From the NCBI RefSeq assembly GCF_042658845.1, contig NZ_JBHSRI010000009.1, forward strand, positions 124,001 to 188,000: a stretch of 64,000 nt of DNA, read 5' to 3'. The DNA is from Paenisporosarcina macmurdoensis (lineage in GTDB: Bacteria; Bacillota; Bacilli; Bacillales_A; Planococcaceae). The translations under genes were made by a program, and so were the position numbers. The notes under the pieces were generated by a model, which saw only the letters and a list, made by a program, of their open reading frames with translations, ran no database searches and was not told where the DNA came from. This document shows, piece by piece, positions 10,829 through 19,212 of this stretch. Each line of letters opens with the position of its first letter. Positions within the stretch are counted from its first letter, which is position 1.

Positions 10829-10842
10829 CAAAGTTGTATAAT
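10813..10842 (+). promoter_or_regulatory. Promoter of the nudix-rapZ-yvcK-whiA-crh unit
   Basis: TTGGTA (10813-10818), an 18 bp spacer and a perfect TATAAT (10837-10842). The start codon chosen for the nudix gene lies 38 bases after the -10 box. Confidence 0.65.
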
Positions 10843-10879
10843 AGAATGAGTGAGTTTATTTGGATGTGGAGTGTCGAAT

Positions 10880-11353
10880 GTGCAGCGTATAGCAAACTTA
10901 ATTATTTTAAAGAATCAGCAAGTTCTTTTGTTGAAGAAACCACGTAGAGATTGGTATGTCGCACCAGGTGGGAAGATGGAAGCAGGCGAGTCCATTTATA
11001 CTGCGGCAATTAGAGAGTTTCAAGAGGAAACTAATACAGTACCTGTGAATCCTCATTTAAAAGGCGTATACACGATGGTCATACGCGACGAAGAAAAAGT
11101 TGAAAGCGAATGGATGTTATTTACATTTATTGCGTATGATTTAGAAGGAATTCCGTTTGAGCTAACAAACGAAGGAATCCTTGAATGGCATCCGGTGGAA
11201 GACTTAGCTCATTTGCCAATGGCAGAAGGAGATCGTACGAATTTGCAATTTGCTGTTTCTGGAAAAGGCGTTCAGTATGGGACATTTGTTTACACCACGG
11301 AATTTGAATTAATTAAAGAAGATATACAAGTGTCAAACGAGGGAGAGAAATAA
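10880..11353 (+). CDS. yvcI: Nudix hydrolase (YvcI-like)
   Basis: Nudix-family nucleoside-diphosphate-X hydrolase, 157 residues. The Nudix box is complete: GGKMEAGES, spacer, REFQEETNT (pattern G-x5-E-x7-RE-x2-EE) near residues 30-52. The substrate cannot be predicted; 8-oxo-dGTP and other pyrophosphates are options. GTG at 10880 is chosen because GGAG lies eight bases upstream and the protein then starts [10 protein letters not shown] as in homologues. The GTG at 10850 follows too closely on the promoter -10 box. It is three bases from rapZ and is the first gene of the conserved yvcI-yvcJ-yvcK-yvcL-crh order. Confidence 0.9.
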   Translation: MQRIANLIILKNQQVLLLKKPRRDWYVAPGGKMEAGESIYTAAIREFQEETNTVPVNPHLKGVYTMVIRDEEKVESEWMLFTFIAYDLEGIPFELTNEGILEWHPVEDLAHLPMAEGDRTNLQFAVSGKGVQYGTFVYTTEFELIKEDIQVSNEGEK

Positions 11354-11355
11354 TA

Positions 11356-12240
11356 ATGGAATTGCAACGAACTCAAGATTCGGAATTTGTCATCATTACC
11401 GGCATGTCTGGCGCAGGTAAAACAGTAGCCATTCAAAGTTTCGAGGATCTCGGGTTTTTCTGTATCGATAACTTGCCACCAGCCTTGTTAATGACGTTTT
11501 TAAAATTAATGAGAGAATCCGGGAAAGATATGAACCGCATTGCAGCAGTTATGGATATGCGCGGTGGAGACTTATTTGATTCGTTAATCGGCGCGTTAGA
11601 TGACATGGCGAAAGAAAATGCAGTGGCGCCAAAAATCCTCTTTTTAGAAGCAGACGATGAAACTTTGGTAAGACGCTACAAAGAAACACGTCGTTCACAC
11701 CCACTTGCACCTGCTGGGTTGCCGTTAGAGGGTATCGCACGTGAGAGATTGTTACTTTCCGAGTTGAAAGGTAGAGCTCAATTCATTTACAACACGTCTA
11801 CTTTAAAACCAAAAGAGCTTCGCGAAAAAATTCAAGATGAATTTTCTTCAAAAGGTAGCTATACATTTACTTTAAATATCATGTCATTTGGTTATAAACA
11901 TGGGATGCCGATTGATGCTGACCTCGTATTTGATGTACGATTTTTACAAAATCCTTATTATATAGAAGAATTAAGACCGAAAACTGGATTAGATTCTGAG
12001 GTATCAGACTATGTATTAAAATGGCCTGAAACCCAAGTGTTGATTGAAAAACTGTCAGATTTACTAATTTATATGATTCCCCAATATCAACGAGAAGGCA
12101 AACGCCAACTTGTAATCGCATTTGGTTGCACTGGTGGTCAACATCGCTCCGTAACACTGACGGAGTACTTCGCAAAATTATTCCAAAAAGAATATCAAAC
12201 CGTAATTACACATCGCGATATTAAACATAGAAAGGGTTGA
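11356..12240 (+). CDS. rapZ: RNase adapter / nucleotide-binding protein RapZ (YvcJ)
   Basis: P-loop protein of 294 residues with Walker A GMSGAGKT (residues 16-23) and a C-terminal domain containing the conserved [13 protein letters not shown]. In E. coli RapZ guides RNase E to the GlmZ small RNA; in B. subtilis YvcJ binds and hydrolyses nucleotides and affects competence, and its RNA role is unsettled. AGAGGGAGA of the previous gene's end provides the ribosome-binding site. It is four bases from yvcK, and the pair is almost always adjacent in Bacillota. Confidence 0.94.
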   Translation: MELQRTQDSEFVIITGMSGAGKTVAIQSFEDLGFFCIDNLPPALLMTFLKLMRESGKDMNRIAAVMDMRGGDLFDSLIGALDDMAKENAVAPKILFLEADDETLVRRYKETRRSHPLAPAGLPLEGIARERLLLSELKGRAQFIYNTSTLKPKELREKIQDEFSSKGSYTFTLNIMSFGYKHGMPIDADLVFDVRFLQNPYYIEELRPKTGLDSEVSDYVLKWPETQVLIEKLSDLLIYMIPQYQREGKRQLVIAFGCTGGQHRSVTLTEYFAKLFQKEYQTVITHRDIKHRKG

Positions 12241-12244
12241 TGGA

Positions 12245-13237
12245 ATGGCACGTTCCAAACGCCGGAAAAGAATCGTAATAATCGGCGGGGGAACGGGTTT
12301 ATCTACGTTACTTCGAGGATTAAAAAAATTTCCTGTCGACATTACTGCAATTGTTACCGTTGCAGATGATGGAGGAAGCTCAGGCAGACTTCGAGATGAT
12401 TACGATATACCGCCTCCGGGTGATATTCGAAAAGTAATGGCTGCATTATCAGATGTAGAGCCTCTAGTTGAAGAAATGTTCCAGTATCGGTTCAGCGAAT
12501 CGGTCGACTTAGGTGGACATTCCTTAGGTAACTTAATGTTAACTGCCTTGACAGATATTACAGGTGACTTTTCACATGCAATTCGTGAAATGAGCCGTGT
12601 GCTAAATGTTCATGGCACCGTATTACCAGCAGCAAATCAAACCATTACACTTCATGCAGAACTCGATGATGGCACAATTGTTACGGGAGAATCTAAAATC
12701 CCTACATATAATCAACGTATTCATCGTGTGTTTTTAACACCTGATGATGTGGAACCTCTTCCAGATACGATAAAAGCAATTCAAAAAGCTGATTTACTCG
12801 TATTTGGTCCCGGAAGTTTATATACTAGTATTTTGCCCAATTTATTAGTGCAAGGCATTCAACAAGCGATTCTTGAATCAAAAGCTCATAATATATATAT
12901 TTGTAACTTAATGACACAAGCTGGTGAAACACATAATTACTCTGCGGCCGATCATGTTCGCGCACTCGTGCTACATATGGGAGCACCTTTTATACAAACC
13001 ATTTTGTTGAATACCGATGAAGTTCCGTTGGAGGTTCAAAAAGTGTATGAACAAGAACAGTCTAAGCCTGTAAGTTATGACGAATCGCGCTTAACTCAAT
13101 TAGGAATAACAGTGGTCAAAAAAGATATTGCGACTATCCAGGATGGAGCCATACGACATGATGCAACTAAAGTTGCGGAATGGCTTGTTCAATACGCGGA
13201 AGATAGGGAAAGTGCTATTAAGAATTCATCTATCTAG
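12245..13237 (+). CDS. yvcK: YvcK/CofD-like gluconeogenesis and morphogenesis factor
   Basis: Protein of 330 residues with the CofD-type fold. N-terminal IVIIGGGTGLSTLLRGLKKF and VADDGGSSGRLRDDY form the nucleotide/UDP-sugar-binding region, and FGPGSLYTSILPNLL lies at about residues 185-200. In B. subtilis the protein binds UDP-GlcNAc and is needed for normal cell shape on gluconeogenic carbon sources. It is annotated a gluconeogenesis factor, but an enzymatic activity is not established. It is embedded in the rapZ-yvcK-whiA block and probably co-transcribed. Confidence 0.94.
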   Translation: MARSKRRKRIVIIGGGTGLSTLLRGLKKFPVDITAIVTVADDGGSSGRLRDDYDIPPPGDIRKVMAALSDVEPLVEEMFQYRFSESVDLGGHSLGNLMLTALTDITGDFSHAIREMSRVLNVHGTVLPAANQTITLHAELDDGTIVTGESKIPTYNQRIHRVFLTPDDVEPLPDTIKAIQKADLLVFGPGSLYTSILPNLLVQGIQQAILESKAHNIYICNLMTQAGETHNYSAADHVRALVLHMGAPFIQTILLNTDEVPLEVQKVYEQEQSKPVSYDESRLTQLGITVVKKDIATIQDGAIRHDATKVAEWLVQYAEDRESAIKNSSI

Positions 13238-13263
13238 CTTTCGTTTGAAAGGGGGACACTTCT

Positions 13264-14220
13264 ATGTCATTTGCATCTGAAACAAAAAAAGAAATGACGC
13301 AAGCTGACATAATACCTTGTTGCGCGAAAGCAGAGTTATCAGCACTCATTCGCATGAATGGTGCGCTTTCATTTGCCAATCGGAGTTTAAGCTTAGATGT
13401 TCAAACGGAAAATGCGGCCATTGCAAGACGACTATATACATTAATGAAATCTTTATATCCGTATCGAATAGAATTATTGGTACGAAAAAAGATGCGTTTA
13501 AAGAAAAATAATGTTTATATTTGTCGAGTACGTGATGGTTCAAAAGCCTTGCTGGAAGATTTAAAAATAATTTCCGAAGATTTTCAAATTAATCATACGA
13601 TTTCAGCTGAGTTGGTTAATAAAAATTGTTGTAAGCGTGCCTATTTACGTGGTGCATTTTTAGCTGGAGGTTCTGTTAATAATCCTGAAACTTCTGCCTA
13701 TCATCTAGAAATATATTCATTATATAATGATCATAGTGAAGCACTAGTTGAGTTAATGAATGGATTTGGATTAAATGCTAAAACTATTGAGCGTAAAAAA
13801 GGGTTTGTCACGTATTTAAAAGAAGCCGAGAAAATTTCAGACTTCTTTAGTATCACGGGTGCACACCAAGCATTATTAAAGTTTGAAGACGTGCGAATCA
13901 TCCGCGATATGAGAAATAGCGTAAACCGCCTGGTGAACTGTGAAACTGCGAATTTAAACAAAACCATCGGAGCAGCCGTACGCCAAGTGGAGAATATTCG
14001 ATATATTGATAAAACGATGGGTATCGATCAACTTCCAGAAAAACTTAGAGAAATTGCTCGTTTGCGTGTGGAGTATCAAGATGTAACATTAAAAGAACTG
14101 GGTGAGATGGTGTCTGCTGGAACTATCAGTAAATCAGGTATTAATCATCGTTTACGCAAACTTGATGAAATTGCAGATGGTCTTCGTGGTGGAGTAGCTT
14201 TTGATAAAGTAAATAGATAG
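13264..14220 (+). CDS. whiA: Sporulation/cell-division regulator WhiA (YvcL)
   Basis: DNA-binding protein of 318 residues combining an N-terminal LAGLIDADG-homing-endonuclease-like fold ([18 protein letters not shown] near residues 120-140 is the diagnostic segment) with a C-terminal helix-turn-helix ([20 protein letters not shown], residues about 278-300). In Streptomyces it controls sporulation; in Bacillus it influences FtsZ-ring formation and chromosome segregation. It has a good GAAAGGGGG ribosome-binding site. It is followed by crh as in B. subtilis. Confidence 0.95.
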   Translation: MSFASETKKEMTQADIIPCCAKAELSALIRMNGALSFANRSLSLDVQTENAAIARRLYTLMKSLYPYRIELLVRKKMRLKKNNVYICRVRDGSKALLEDLKIISEDFQINHTISAELVNKNCCKRAYLRGAFLAGGSVNNPETSAYHLEIYSLYNDHSEALVELMNGFGLNAKTIERKKGFVTYLKEAEKISDFFSITGAHQALLKFEDVRIIRDMRNSVNRLVNCETANLNKTIGAAVRQVENIRYIDKTMGIDQLPEKLREIARLRVEYQDVTLKELGEMVSAGTISKSGINHRLRKLDEIADGLRGGVAFDKVNR

Positions 14221-14292
14221 TTGTGGGAATGCGATTTTTCCGCTAACATAAAAACAATACAATATCGGAAAGAGCTTAGGGGGCATGAACGA

Positions 14293-14550
14293 ATGGTGGA
14301 AAAACAAGTACAAGTAGGATTGAAATCAGGATTACAAGCTAGACAAGCTGCTCTTTTTGTACAGGAAGCGAATCGCTATCAAGCAGATGTATATTTACAA
14401 AAAGAAACTAAAAAAGTTAATGCAAAAAGTATTATGGGCATCATGAGCTTAGCTATTAGCAAAGGATCTTCAGTTATTATCAGCGCAGATGGTTCAGATG
14501 AGGAACAAGCCGTTTCTGGATTAATTGCAATGGTTGGAAACGAAGAATAA
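14293..14550 (+). CDS. crh: Catabolite repression HPr-like protein Crh
   Basis: HPr paralogue, 85 residues. The position equivalent to the catalytic His15 of HPr is Gln15 (SGLQARQAA), so it cannot carry phosphate in the PTS. The regulatory Ser46 is kept (AKSIMGIMSLA). HPrK phosphorylates Ser46, and P-Ser-Crh acts as a corepressor of CcpA. Upstream codons in this frame back to 14221 are rejected: TAGGGGG at 14277-14283 points to ATG 14293 and the protein then matches family length exactly. It ends the yvc unit with a terminator. Confidence 0.94.
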   Translation: MVEKQVQVGLKSGLQARQAALFVQEANRYQADVYLQKETKKVNAKSIMGIMSLAISKGSSVIISADGSDEEQAVSGLIAMVGNEE

Positions 14551-14554
14551 GTAG

Positions 14555-14586
14555 AAAAAACCTCCGACAGTTGTCGAAGGTTTTTT
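14555..14586 (+). terminator. Terminator after crh
   Basis: AAAAAACCT-CGACA pairs with TGTCGAAGGTTTTTT around a three-base loop. Confidence 0.9.
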
Positions 14587-14602
14587 ATTTGAATTATTAT
14601 GA

Positions 14603-14674
14603 CGCCCTCGGCGAGAATCGAACTCACATCTAAAGCTTCGGAGGCTCACGTGTTATCCATTACACCACGAGGGC
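14603..14674 (-). tRNA. tRNA-Arg (anticodon CCG)
   Basis: Cloverleaf on the minus strand: acceptor GCCCTCG/CGAGGGC, D arm GTGT/ACAC, anticodon loop CTCCGAA giving CCG (reads CGG codons), T arm GTGAG-TTCGATT-CTCGC, discriminator G, and CCA not encoded. The first anticodon-stem pair is T27 opposite T43, followed by a G-T wobble. A tRNA-Arg also sits between crh and clpP in B. subtilis. Confidence 0.93.
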
Positions 14675-14738
14675 AAGCGACTTTTCTATTATACAAATAG
14701 TAGAGGAACAATACAACTTTACTTTTTCGTGCATAATA

Positions 14739-14769
14739 TTTGACCTTCCTTGACCAACTTGTATATGAT
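14739..14769 (+). promoter_or_regulatory. CtsR operator overlapping the clpP promoter
   Basis: TTTGACC-TTC-CTTGACC (14739-14755) is, on the other strand, the CtsR direct heptad repeat GGTCAAG-GAA-GGTCAAA. The -35 TTGACC (14740-14745) lies inside it, with -10 TATGAT at 14764-14769 after 18 bp. CtsR binding would occlude RNA polymerase, giving heat- and stress-inducible clpP as in other Bacillales. Confidence 0.85.
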
Positions 14770-14844
14770 AAAGTAACAACTGAGAACAACTTATGAAACT
14801 CAGGATGTAAGAAAATTAACTTATGTTTGAAGGAGGCAATTTCG

Positions 14845-15441
14845 ATGAATTTAATTCCTACAGTTATTGAACAAACAAGCCGTGGAGAACGTGCTTATGA
14901 CATTTACTCACGTTTACTTAAAGACCGTGTAATTATGCTAGGAAGTGGCATTGATGACAATGTTGCAAACTCCATAGTGGCGCAATTACTTTTCCTTGAA
15001 GCAGATGATCCAGAAAAAGACATTTCAATTTACATTAATAGCCCAGGCGGAAGTATCACAGCGGGTATGGCGATTTTTGATACGATGCAATTTATTCGAC
15101 CAGATGTTCAAACAATCTGTATCGGTATGGCTGCATCAATGGGAGCTTTCTTATTAGCTGCTGGAACAAAAGGGAAACGTTATGCATTACCAAACGCTGA
15201 AGTGATGATTCATCAACCACTTGGTGGTGCACAAGGGCAAGCGACTGAAATTGAAATCGCTGCTAAACGCATTTTATTTTTACGTGATAAGTTGAACACT
15301 ATCTTGGCTGAGCGTACTGGCCAATCAGTTGAAGTTATTGCAAAAGACACAGATCGTGATAATTTCATGACAGCTGAACGTGCGAAAGAATATGGTTTAG
15401 TTGATCATATTATTTCTCGTAGCGATTTAAAAAAAGCATAA
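14845..15441 (+). CDS. clpP: ATP-dependent Clp protease proteolytic subunit ClpP
   Basis: Serine peptidase of 198 residues that forms the two-ring tetradecamer used by ClpX, ClpC and ClpE. The catalytic triad is intact: Ser98 (GMAASMGAF), His123 (VMIHQPLGG) and Asp172 (DTDRDNF). AAGGAGG before ATG 14845 decides the start over the upstream in-frame codon at 14827. It is monocistronic, with a CtsR-type promoter before it and a terminator after it. The ClpP-dependent SmpB/tmRNA tagging system is encoded 15 kb downstream. Confidence 0.97.
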   Translation: MNLIPTVIEQTSRGERAYDIYSRLLKDRVIMLGSGIDDNVANSIVAQLLFLEADDPEKDISIYINSPGGSITAGMAIFDTMQFIRPDVQTICIGMAASMGAFLLAAGTKGKRYALPNAEVMIHQPLGGAQGQATEIEIAAKRILFLRDKLNTILAERTGQSVEVIAKDTDRDNFMTAERAKEYGLVDHIISRSDLKKA

Positions 15442-15448
15442 AATAAGG

Positions 15449-15483
15449 CGATAGTGACTGTTGAAGTCACTGTCGTTTTTTTT
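15449..15483 (+). terminator. Terminator after clpP
   Basis: CGATAGTGACT pairs with AGTCACTGTCG (one G-T) and is followed by eight T. Confidence 0.92.
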
Positions 15484-15543
15484 ATGTTTTAATAATCTCT
15501 AAATAAGGTAGATAATGACTATACTAATTTAGAGGTGAAGAAA

Positions 15544-16122
15544 ATGAAAAAGGGTTTAGTTCCCATTCTTATTGTAGTGGGTATTGTCGTCGTGTTAGCA
15601 CTTATGTTAATTCCTAGTTATAACGGGTTTGTAAACGGTGAAGAAAATGTAGATCAAGCCTATGCTCAAGTTGAAAATCAATTGCAACGTCGGCTAGATT
15701 TGATTCCAAATTTAGTGGAATCAGTTAAAGGCTTTGCGAAACAAGAAAAAGATGTGATTGATAGCGTAACGGAAGCTAGAGCTCGTTTAGCTGGAGCAGG
15801 TTCTCCTCAAGATCAAGCACAAGCAAATGATGAACTATCAGGTGCATTAAGTCGATTATTAGTGGTTGTAGAAAATTATCCTGAACTAAAGTCAGATGCA
15901 AACTTCCGCCAATTGATGGACGAATTAGCGGGAACAGAAAATCGCTTATCAGTGGCACGACAAGATTACAATAATGAAGTTGCTGATTTTAATCGAAAAG
16001 TAAAACGATTCCCAGGGGCTATGCTTGCAGGAATTTTCGGTTTTGATGAGAAAGAATACTTTAAAGCAGATGCAGCCGCACAAGATGCACCAAAAGTCGA
16101 TTTCGGAGGAGATGGCGAGTGA
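15544..16122 (+). CDS. LemA family protein
   Basis: Membrane-anchored LemA-type protein, 192 residues. There is one N-terminal transmembrane helix (VPILIVVGIVVVLALMLIPSY, given as positions 5-25 of the protein), then the conserved YNGFVNGEENVDQAYAQVEN and QLQRRLDLIPNLVESVKGFA segments, and a coiled helical body. The molecular role of LemA is not established. The frame opens at GTG 15535, but AGAGGTG precedes ATG 15544. The stop overlaps the next gene's start, so the LemA and TPM proteins are likely made together, an arrangement common in bacteria. Confidence 0.9.
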   Translation: MKKGLVPILIVVGIVVVLALMLIPSYNGFVNGEENVDQAYAQVENQLQRRLDLIPNLVESVKGFAKQEKDVIDSVTEARARLAGAGSPQDQAQANDELSGALSRLLVVVENYPELKSDANFRQLMDELAGTENRLSVARQDYNNEVADFNRKVKRFPGAMLAGIFGFDEKEYFKADAAAQDAPKVDFGGDGE

Positions 16123-16907
16123 TGAAAAAAGCTGCGCTTTTCGTAGGAACGGCGCTTCTTTTTCTGTTGACGCTTGCGCCAATGATTCAGGCGGCAACAA
16201 TACCCCAACCAGTTGGTGATATTTATACGCAAGATTTTGCCGGTTTGCTAAATGATGAACAGAAAGCTGAGATTAATCAATTGGCTGCTCGTTTAGATGA
16301 TGCTACAGGTGCTCAAATCGCTGTTTTAACAGTTAATTCACTAGACGGTGCCGATATTCAAAGCTTTGCAAACCAAGCATTTCGTGAATATAAGCTAGGA
16401 GATGCTGAGAAAAACAATGGCGTCTTGCTTGTCATCGATATGGATTCACGTGAGATGTGGGTAGAAGTCGGCTATGGTTTAGAAGGTGCTTTGCCTGATG
16501 GGAAAGTGGGTCGAATCCTAGACGAGTTTACTGTACCTTATATGAAAAATGATCAAGCCGATTTAGCTATATTAAATACGATGAAAGTCTTTTATCAAGA
16601 AATCGCTAAAGAATATGAATGGAATGGTGAAGCAGTAAATCCTATCCAGTCTGCTAAAAGCAGTGAGGATGAGGGTGGTAGTTCTTTTTCTATTACCACC
16701 ATTATTATCATTATATTCGTGCTTTTCATGGTTTTTAAAAACCGTGGTGGTGGCGGAATGGGACCAGGCTCTCGAGGTCGTCGTGGAGGATTTCCTATGA
16801 TAGGTCCAGGATCATTTGGCGGCGGTTTTGGCGGAGGCGGCGGCGGTGGTTTCCGTGGAGGCGGCGGCGGTTCTTCTGGCGGAGGCGGTGCAGGTCGTGG
16901 TTTTTAG
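16122..16907 (+). CDS. TPM-domain (YgcG-like) secreted/membrane protein with Gly-rich tail
   Basis: 261 residues: a signal peptide (first about 24 residues, ending MIQA), a TPM domain at about 30-165 (GLLNDEQKAEINQLAARLDD, GAQIAVLTVNSL, NGVLLVIDMDSREMWVEVGY, GLEGALPDGKVGRILDE), one transmembrane helix near 190-207, and a glycine-rich C-terminus ending GAGRGF. TPM domains have been called phosphatases in plants, but in bacteria the role is uncertain; pairing with LemA suggests joint envelope function. GGAGGAG precedes ATG 16122, which overlaps the LemA stop. The outer location of the TPM domain is inferred from the signal peptide. Confidence 0.9.
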   Translation: MKKAALFVGTALLFLLTLAPMIQAATIPQPVGDIYTQDFAGLLNDEQKAEINQLAARLDDATGAQIAVLTVNSLDGADIQSFANQAFREYKLGDAEKNNGVLLVIDMDSREMWVEVGYGLEGALPDGKVGRILDEFTVPYMKNDQADLAILNTMKVFYQEIAKEYEWNGEAVNPIQSAKSSEDEGGSSFSITTIIIIIFVLFMVFKNRGGGGMGPGSRGRRGGFPMIGPGSFGGGFGGGGGGGFRGGGGGSSGGGGAGRGF

Positions 16908-16916
16908 TAATATTTC

Positions 16917-16947
16917 AACGAGTGGCTTTAATATGCCACTCGTTTTT
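16917..16947 (+). terminator. Terminator after the lemA-TPM unit
   Basis: CGAGTGGC pairs with GCCACTCG around an eight-base loop, then TTTTT. Confidence 0.92.
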
Positions 16948-17117
16948 CTGTGTTATACGACACTGCTGTTTATCGCATATTTGCACAGGTCGCATGGATA
17001 CTAAAAGAAATTGAACTCGTTGTAAAAGTGAGCCAATCCCCTTTTAAAAGAGAAAGTCTATAATTTTAGTTCCATAAATCAAGTGTTTCATGGACAAAAT
17101 ATTGATTCATTAATAGT

Positions 17118-17350
17118 GTGGATTTCCGTTTCAAGCGGACGCTTTCCGCGGGGCGGGCGGTGAGCCTCCTCGGTCGCTTCGCGATCTGCGGGGTCTCACC
17201 TGTCCCGCTTATCCCGCTGGAAAGATATTGGACGAACTGTCATTCGTCCAATATCTTTGCGACGAGTAACCGCAGGAGCACATGTTTTTACAGTGACGAG
17301 GAGACTGAAGTCATGCCCGCGAAAAGCGTCCACCGTAGCGGAAATCAACA
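17118..17350. repeat. Dispersed GC-rich repeat, two inverted arms around a perfect hairpin
   Basis: The left arm (17118-17220) begins GTGGATTTCCG and runs through CGGACGCTTTCCGCGG, GAGCCTCCTCGG, TGCGGGGTCTCACCTG and CTTATCCCGCTGG. The right arm (17260-17350) ends in the inverse complement of the same start (GTCCACCGTAGCGGAAATCAAC). Between them lies a perfect 15-bp inverted repeat (17221-17235 with 17244-17258). The left arm is nearly the reverse complement of 58361-58460. Its G+C content is far above the surroundings. No transposase is present; this is a non-coding repeat. Confidence 0.85.
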
Positions 17351-17372
17351 GGCTACTATGGTTACTCTTCTT

Positions 17373-17405
17373 AAAAGAACCGGGCGCACTTTGCCCGGTT
17401 TTTCT
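17373..17405 (+). terminator. Terminator-like hairpin downstream of the repeat
   Basis: AAGAACCGGGC pairs with GCCCGGTTTTT around a seven-base loop, with T-runs on both strands. No gene ends here on either strand, so it may be the remnant of a lost transcription unit. Confidence 0.65.
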
Positions 17406-17521
17406 TAAGTAGGGGTAAATTAAATGTTATAAATCGCACATTAGAAACAGAAGATTTATTTATCTTCATATTTCACTCTGGAAAGCTTGTCTCGTATAAT
17501 AGAAATGGGGAGTGGATTTGA

Positions 17522-18793
17522 ATGGAACAACGTCTAAGTCAATTGCAAATGCAAACACAAAAATTAGCAATGACTCAATCGTTGCGTCAATCACTGGAAA
17601 TCCTAAATTTCTCAACGTATGAACTTGAACATTTTCTAAGAGAGAAGCAAGATGAGAACCCGTGGTTGAAAGTACGATCAAAAGGTCCAACCCTCATTTC
17701 ACCACAAATGGTTCAACAACAAGCGAGCCATTCTTCTTATAAAGACCTACTTTACGCACAATTGCTCGACTTTCATTTAACAGATGAGCTCATCTATGTG
17801 ATTCACTGGCTCATTGATGATTTGGATGAATACGGATTCCTGACTGGTACCCTAGCAGAGTATGCAAGTTGGACGAATAAACCGGAAAGTATAATTCAAC
17901 AAGCAATTGCTGTCATTCATGGATGTGAGCCAATTGGCATTGGAGCATTTTCAAAACAACATTCACTTATCTTGCAAGCGAAGTATCATGACCTATCTTC
18001 GGAAACAATCCATGTTGTTACCAATCATTTCGACTTGTTTATCTCGAAAAAATGGAAAGAGCTTGCGAAAAAAATACATATATCATTAGAAGAAATTCAA
18101 CAAATTGCAGATACGTTATCAAATTTTTCTACATCACCTTTACAATTAATTACACAACACCAGGTAGCATACATTCAACCAGATGCCTATGTATCATTTG
18201 AGAATGAAGAGTTTACCATCGTTTATTATGGTCACGCTTTTCCTCAAGCACACGTGGATAAAACCTATTCACAAACCTTGTCATCCCAAATTGACGATGA
18301 GACAAAGACATATGTGCTTAATAAAACGAAAGAAGTCGAGAATATGGCTATTCAACTGAAGTGGCGTAAATCGACTTTGCAACGAATCATTCATGAAATT
18401 GTCCATAGTCAACAAAAATATTTCACTCATGGAACATCAAACTTAGTTCCAATGACTATGACAGATGTAGCAGAACGTTTAGAAATTCACGAGTCAACTG
18501 TTAGTCGGGCTGTTCGAGAGAAATACCTTCAAACGCAAACGGGAATCGTAGCATTAAAGTCTTTTTTTTCACAACCATCAGTTGATGATGTATCCGCAGC
18601 TCATGTAAAAGCACGAATTCAATTTTTTATTGAACATGAAGAAAAGAACAAGCCTTTATCCGATCAAAGCATTGTAGGTTTACTTTCAATAGAACGAATA
18701 CATTTATCACGACGCGTAATTGCAAAGTATAGAGAACAACTTGGCATCTTTAGTTCTTCAAAAAGAAAACGATTTGAAAGGAAGGATTTATAA
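17522..18793 (+). CDS. rpoN: RNA polymerase sigma-54 factor RpoN (SigL)
   Basis: Sigma-54, 423 residues. Region I is the glutamine/leucine-rich N-terminus (LQMQTQKLAMTQSLRQSLEI) that binds the AAA+ activator. The core-binding region is in the middle. The C-terminus has the DNA-binding HTH (TMTDVAERLEIHESTVSRAV) and the RpoN box, here SRRVIAKYREQLGI against the consensus ARRTVAKYRE. In B. subtilis SigL serves levanase, arginine/isoleucine/acetoin catabolism and cold adaptation, with enhancer-binding activators; none of those genes are in the window. Its TAA overlaps the next ATG by one base. Confidence 0.96.
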   Translation: MEQRLSQLQMQTQKLAMTQSLRQSLEILNFSTYELEHFLREKQDENPWLKVRSKGPTLISPQMVQQQASHSSYKDLLYAQLLDFHLTDELIYVIHWLIDDLDEYGFLTGTLAEYASWTNKPESIIQQAIAVIHGCEPIGIGAFSKQHSLILQAKYHDLSSETIHVVTNHFDLFISKKWKELAKKIHISLEEIQQIADTLSNFSTSPLQLITQHQVAYIQPDAYVSFENEEFTIVYYGHAFPQAHVDKTYSQTLSSQIDDETKTYVLNKTKEVENMAIQLKWRKSTLQRIIHEIVHSQQKYFTHGTSNLVPMTMTDVAERLEIHESTVSRAVREKYLQTQTGIVALKSFFSQPSVDDVSAAHVKARIQFFIEHEEKNKPLSDQSIVGLLSIERIHLSRRVIAKYREQLGIFSSSKRKRFERKDL

Positions 18794-19026
18794 TGAAAGT
18801 TCAATTTTATTCGCGATCGAACTGTCCTTTGTGTGAGGAAGCCAGACTAATGCTGGAATTAGTAAAGGAAGATATTTACTTAGACGTTGAAGAAATCAAC
18901 ATAGAAGAGGATGATGAACTTCACGAGAAATATCTACTTCGTATTCCTGTCATTGAGAGTAAGGGACAGATTATTCAAGAAGGTCGGATTGATTATCCTA
19001 CACTGTTAGAGGCGTTTACTTCCTAA
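18793..19026 (+). CDS. Glutaredoxin-like thiol protein
   Basis: Short thioredoxin-fold protein, 77 residues, with CPLC as the N-terminal redox motif (FYSRSNCPLCEEARLML) and the cis-proline in LRIPVIES, placing it in the DUF836/glutaredoxin-like family. The electron donor and target are unknown. It is translationally coupled to rpoN (one-base overlap) after GAAAGGAAGG. Its stop codon lies inside the terminator that separates it from cggR. Confidence 0.88.
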   Translation: MKVQFYSRSNCPLCEEARLMLELVKEDIYLDVEEINIEEDDELHEKYLLRIPVIESKGQIIQEGRIDYPTLLEAFTS

Positions 19027-19036
19027 ACGTCTTTTT
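19010..19036 (+). terminator. Terminator overlapping the stop of the glutaredoxin-like gene
   Basis: AGGCGTTTA (19010-19018) pairs with TAAACGTCT (19024-19032) around five bases, then TTTT. It lies directly upstream of the cggR promoter. Confidence 0.8.
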
Positions 19037-19038
19037 AT

Positions 19039-19067
19039 TTGCACTTTTTTTGAAAGAGGAGTATATT
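19039..19067 (+). promoter_or_regulatory. Promoter of cggR-gap
   Basis: TTGCAC (19039-19044), 17 bp, TATATT (19062-19067). The CggR operator begins 11 bases downstream of the -10 box, where a repressor would block elongation or promoter escape. Confidence 0.7.
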
Positions 19068-19077
19068 AATAATACAA

Positions 19078-19118
19078 GTGGGACATTAATTATAACACCG
19101 GGACAAAAAACGTCCCAC
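19078..19118 (+). promoter_or_regulatory. CggR operator
   Basis: Two GGGAC half-sites in direct orientation (GTGGGACATT at 19078 and CCGGGACAAA at 19098), the second followed by an inverted CGTCCCACC. This matches the layout of the B. subtilis cggR operator, which binds CggR tetramers and is released by fructose-1,6-bisphosphate. Confidence 0.82.
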
Positions 19119-19212
19119 CACTTATTGAAGTGTTGATTTACAAGTAGTAATTGAATAAACAGCATCATGTACCAACATGGAGCAATAGTGTTTTTCTAAG
19201 AGGGAGAATGCA

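Larger units (their letters stand above)
10303..10879. other. Gene-poor interval between trxB and the nudix gene
   Basis: Holds the trxB terminator, a stretch at about 10450-10610 with no recognisable coding capacity, a second hairpin at 10616-10656, a possible 45-codon minus-strand ORF (10691-10828), and the nudix-gene promoter. The 10500-10600 part is richer in G+C than its surroundings and could be a decayed relative of the repeats seen at 17.1 and 58.3 kb, but the resemblance is weak. Confidence 0.5.
16948..17521. other. Gene-free interval before rpoN
   Basis: Contains a dispersed GC-rich repeat (17118-17350), a terminator-like hairpin (17373-17405) and, close to rpoN, a TATAAT at 17495-17500 without a convincing -35 box. 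The 96-codon open frame across the repeat (from 17118) is composed of repeat sequence and is not considered a gene. Nothing recognisable lies in 16948-17117. Confidence 0.6.

Noticed and set aside
10850..10879. GTG 10850 as start of the nudix gene
   Set aside because: Lies eight bases after the promoter -10 box and has no SD, while GTG 10880 has GGAG and matches homologues.
17118..17408. 96-codon open frame over the GC-rich repeat
   Set aside because: The frame is the repeat itself, composition is unlike local genes, and there is no ribosome-binding site.
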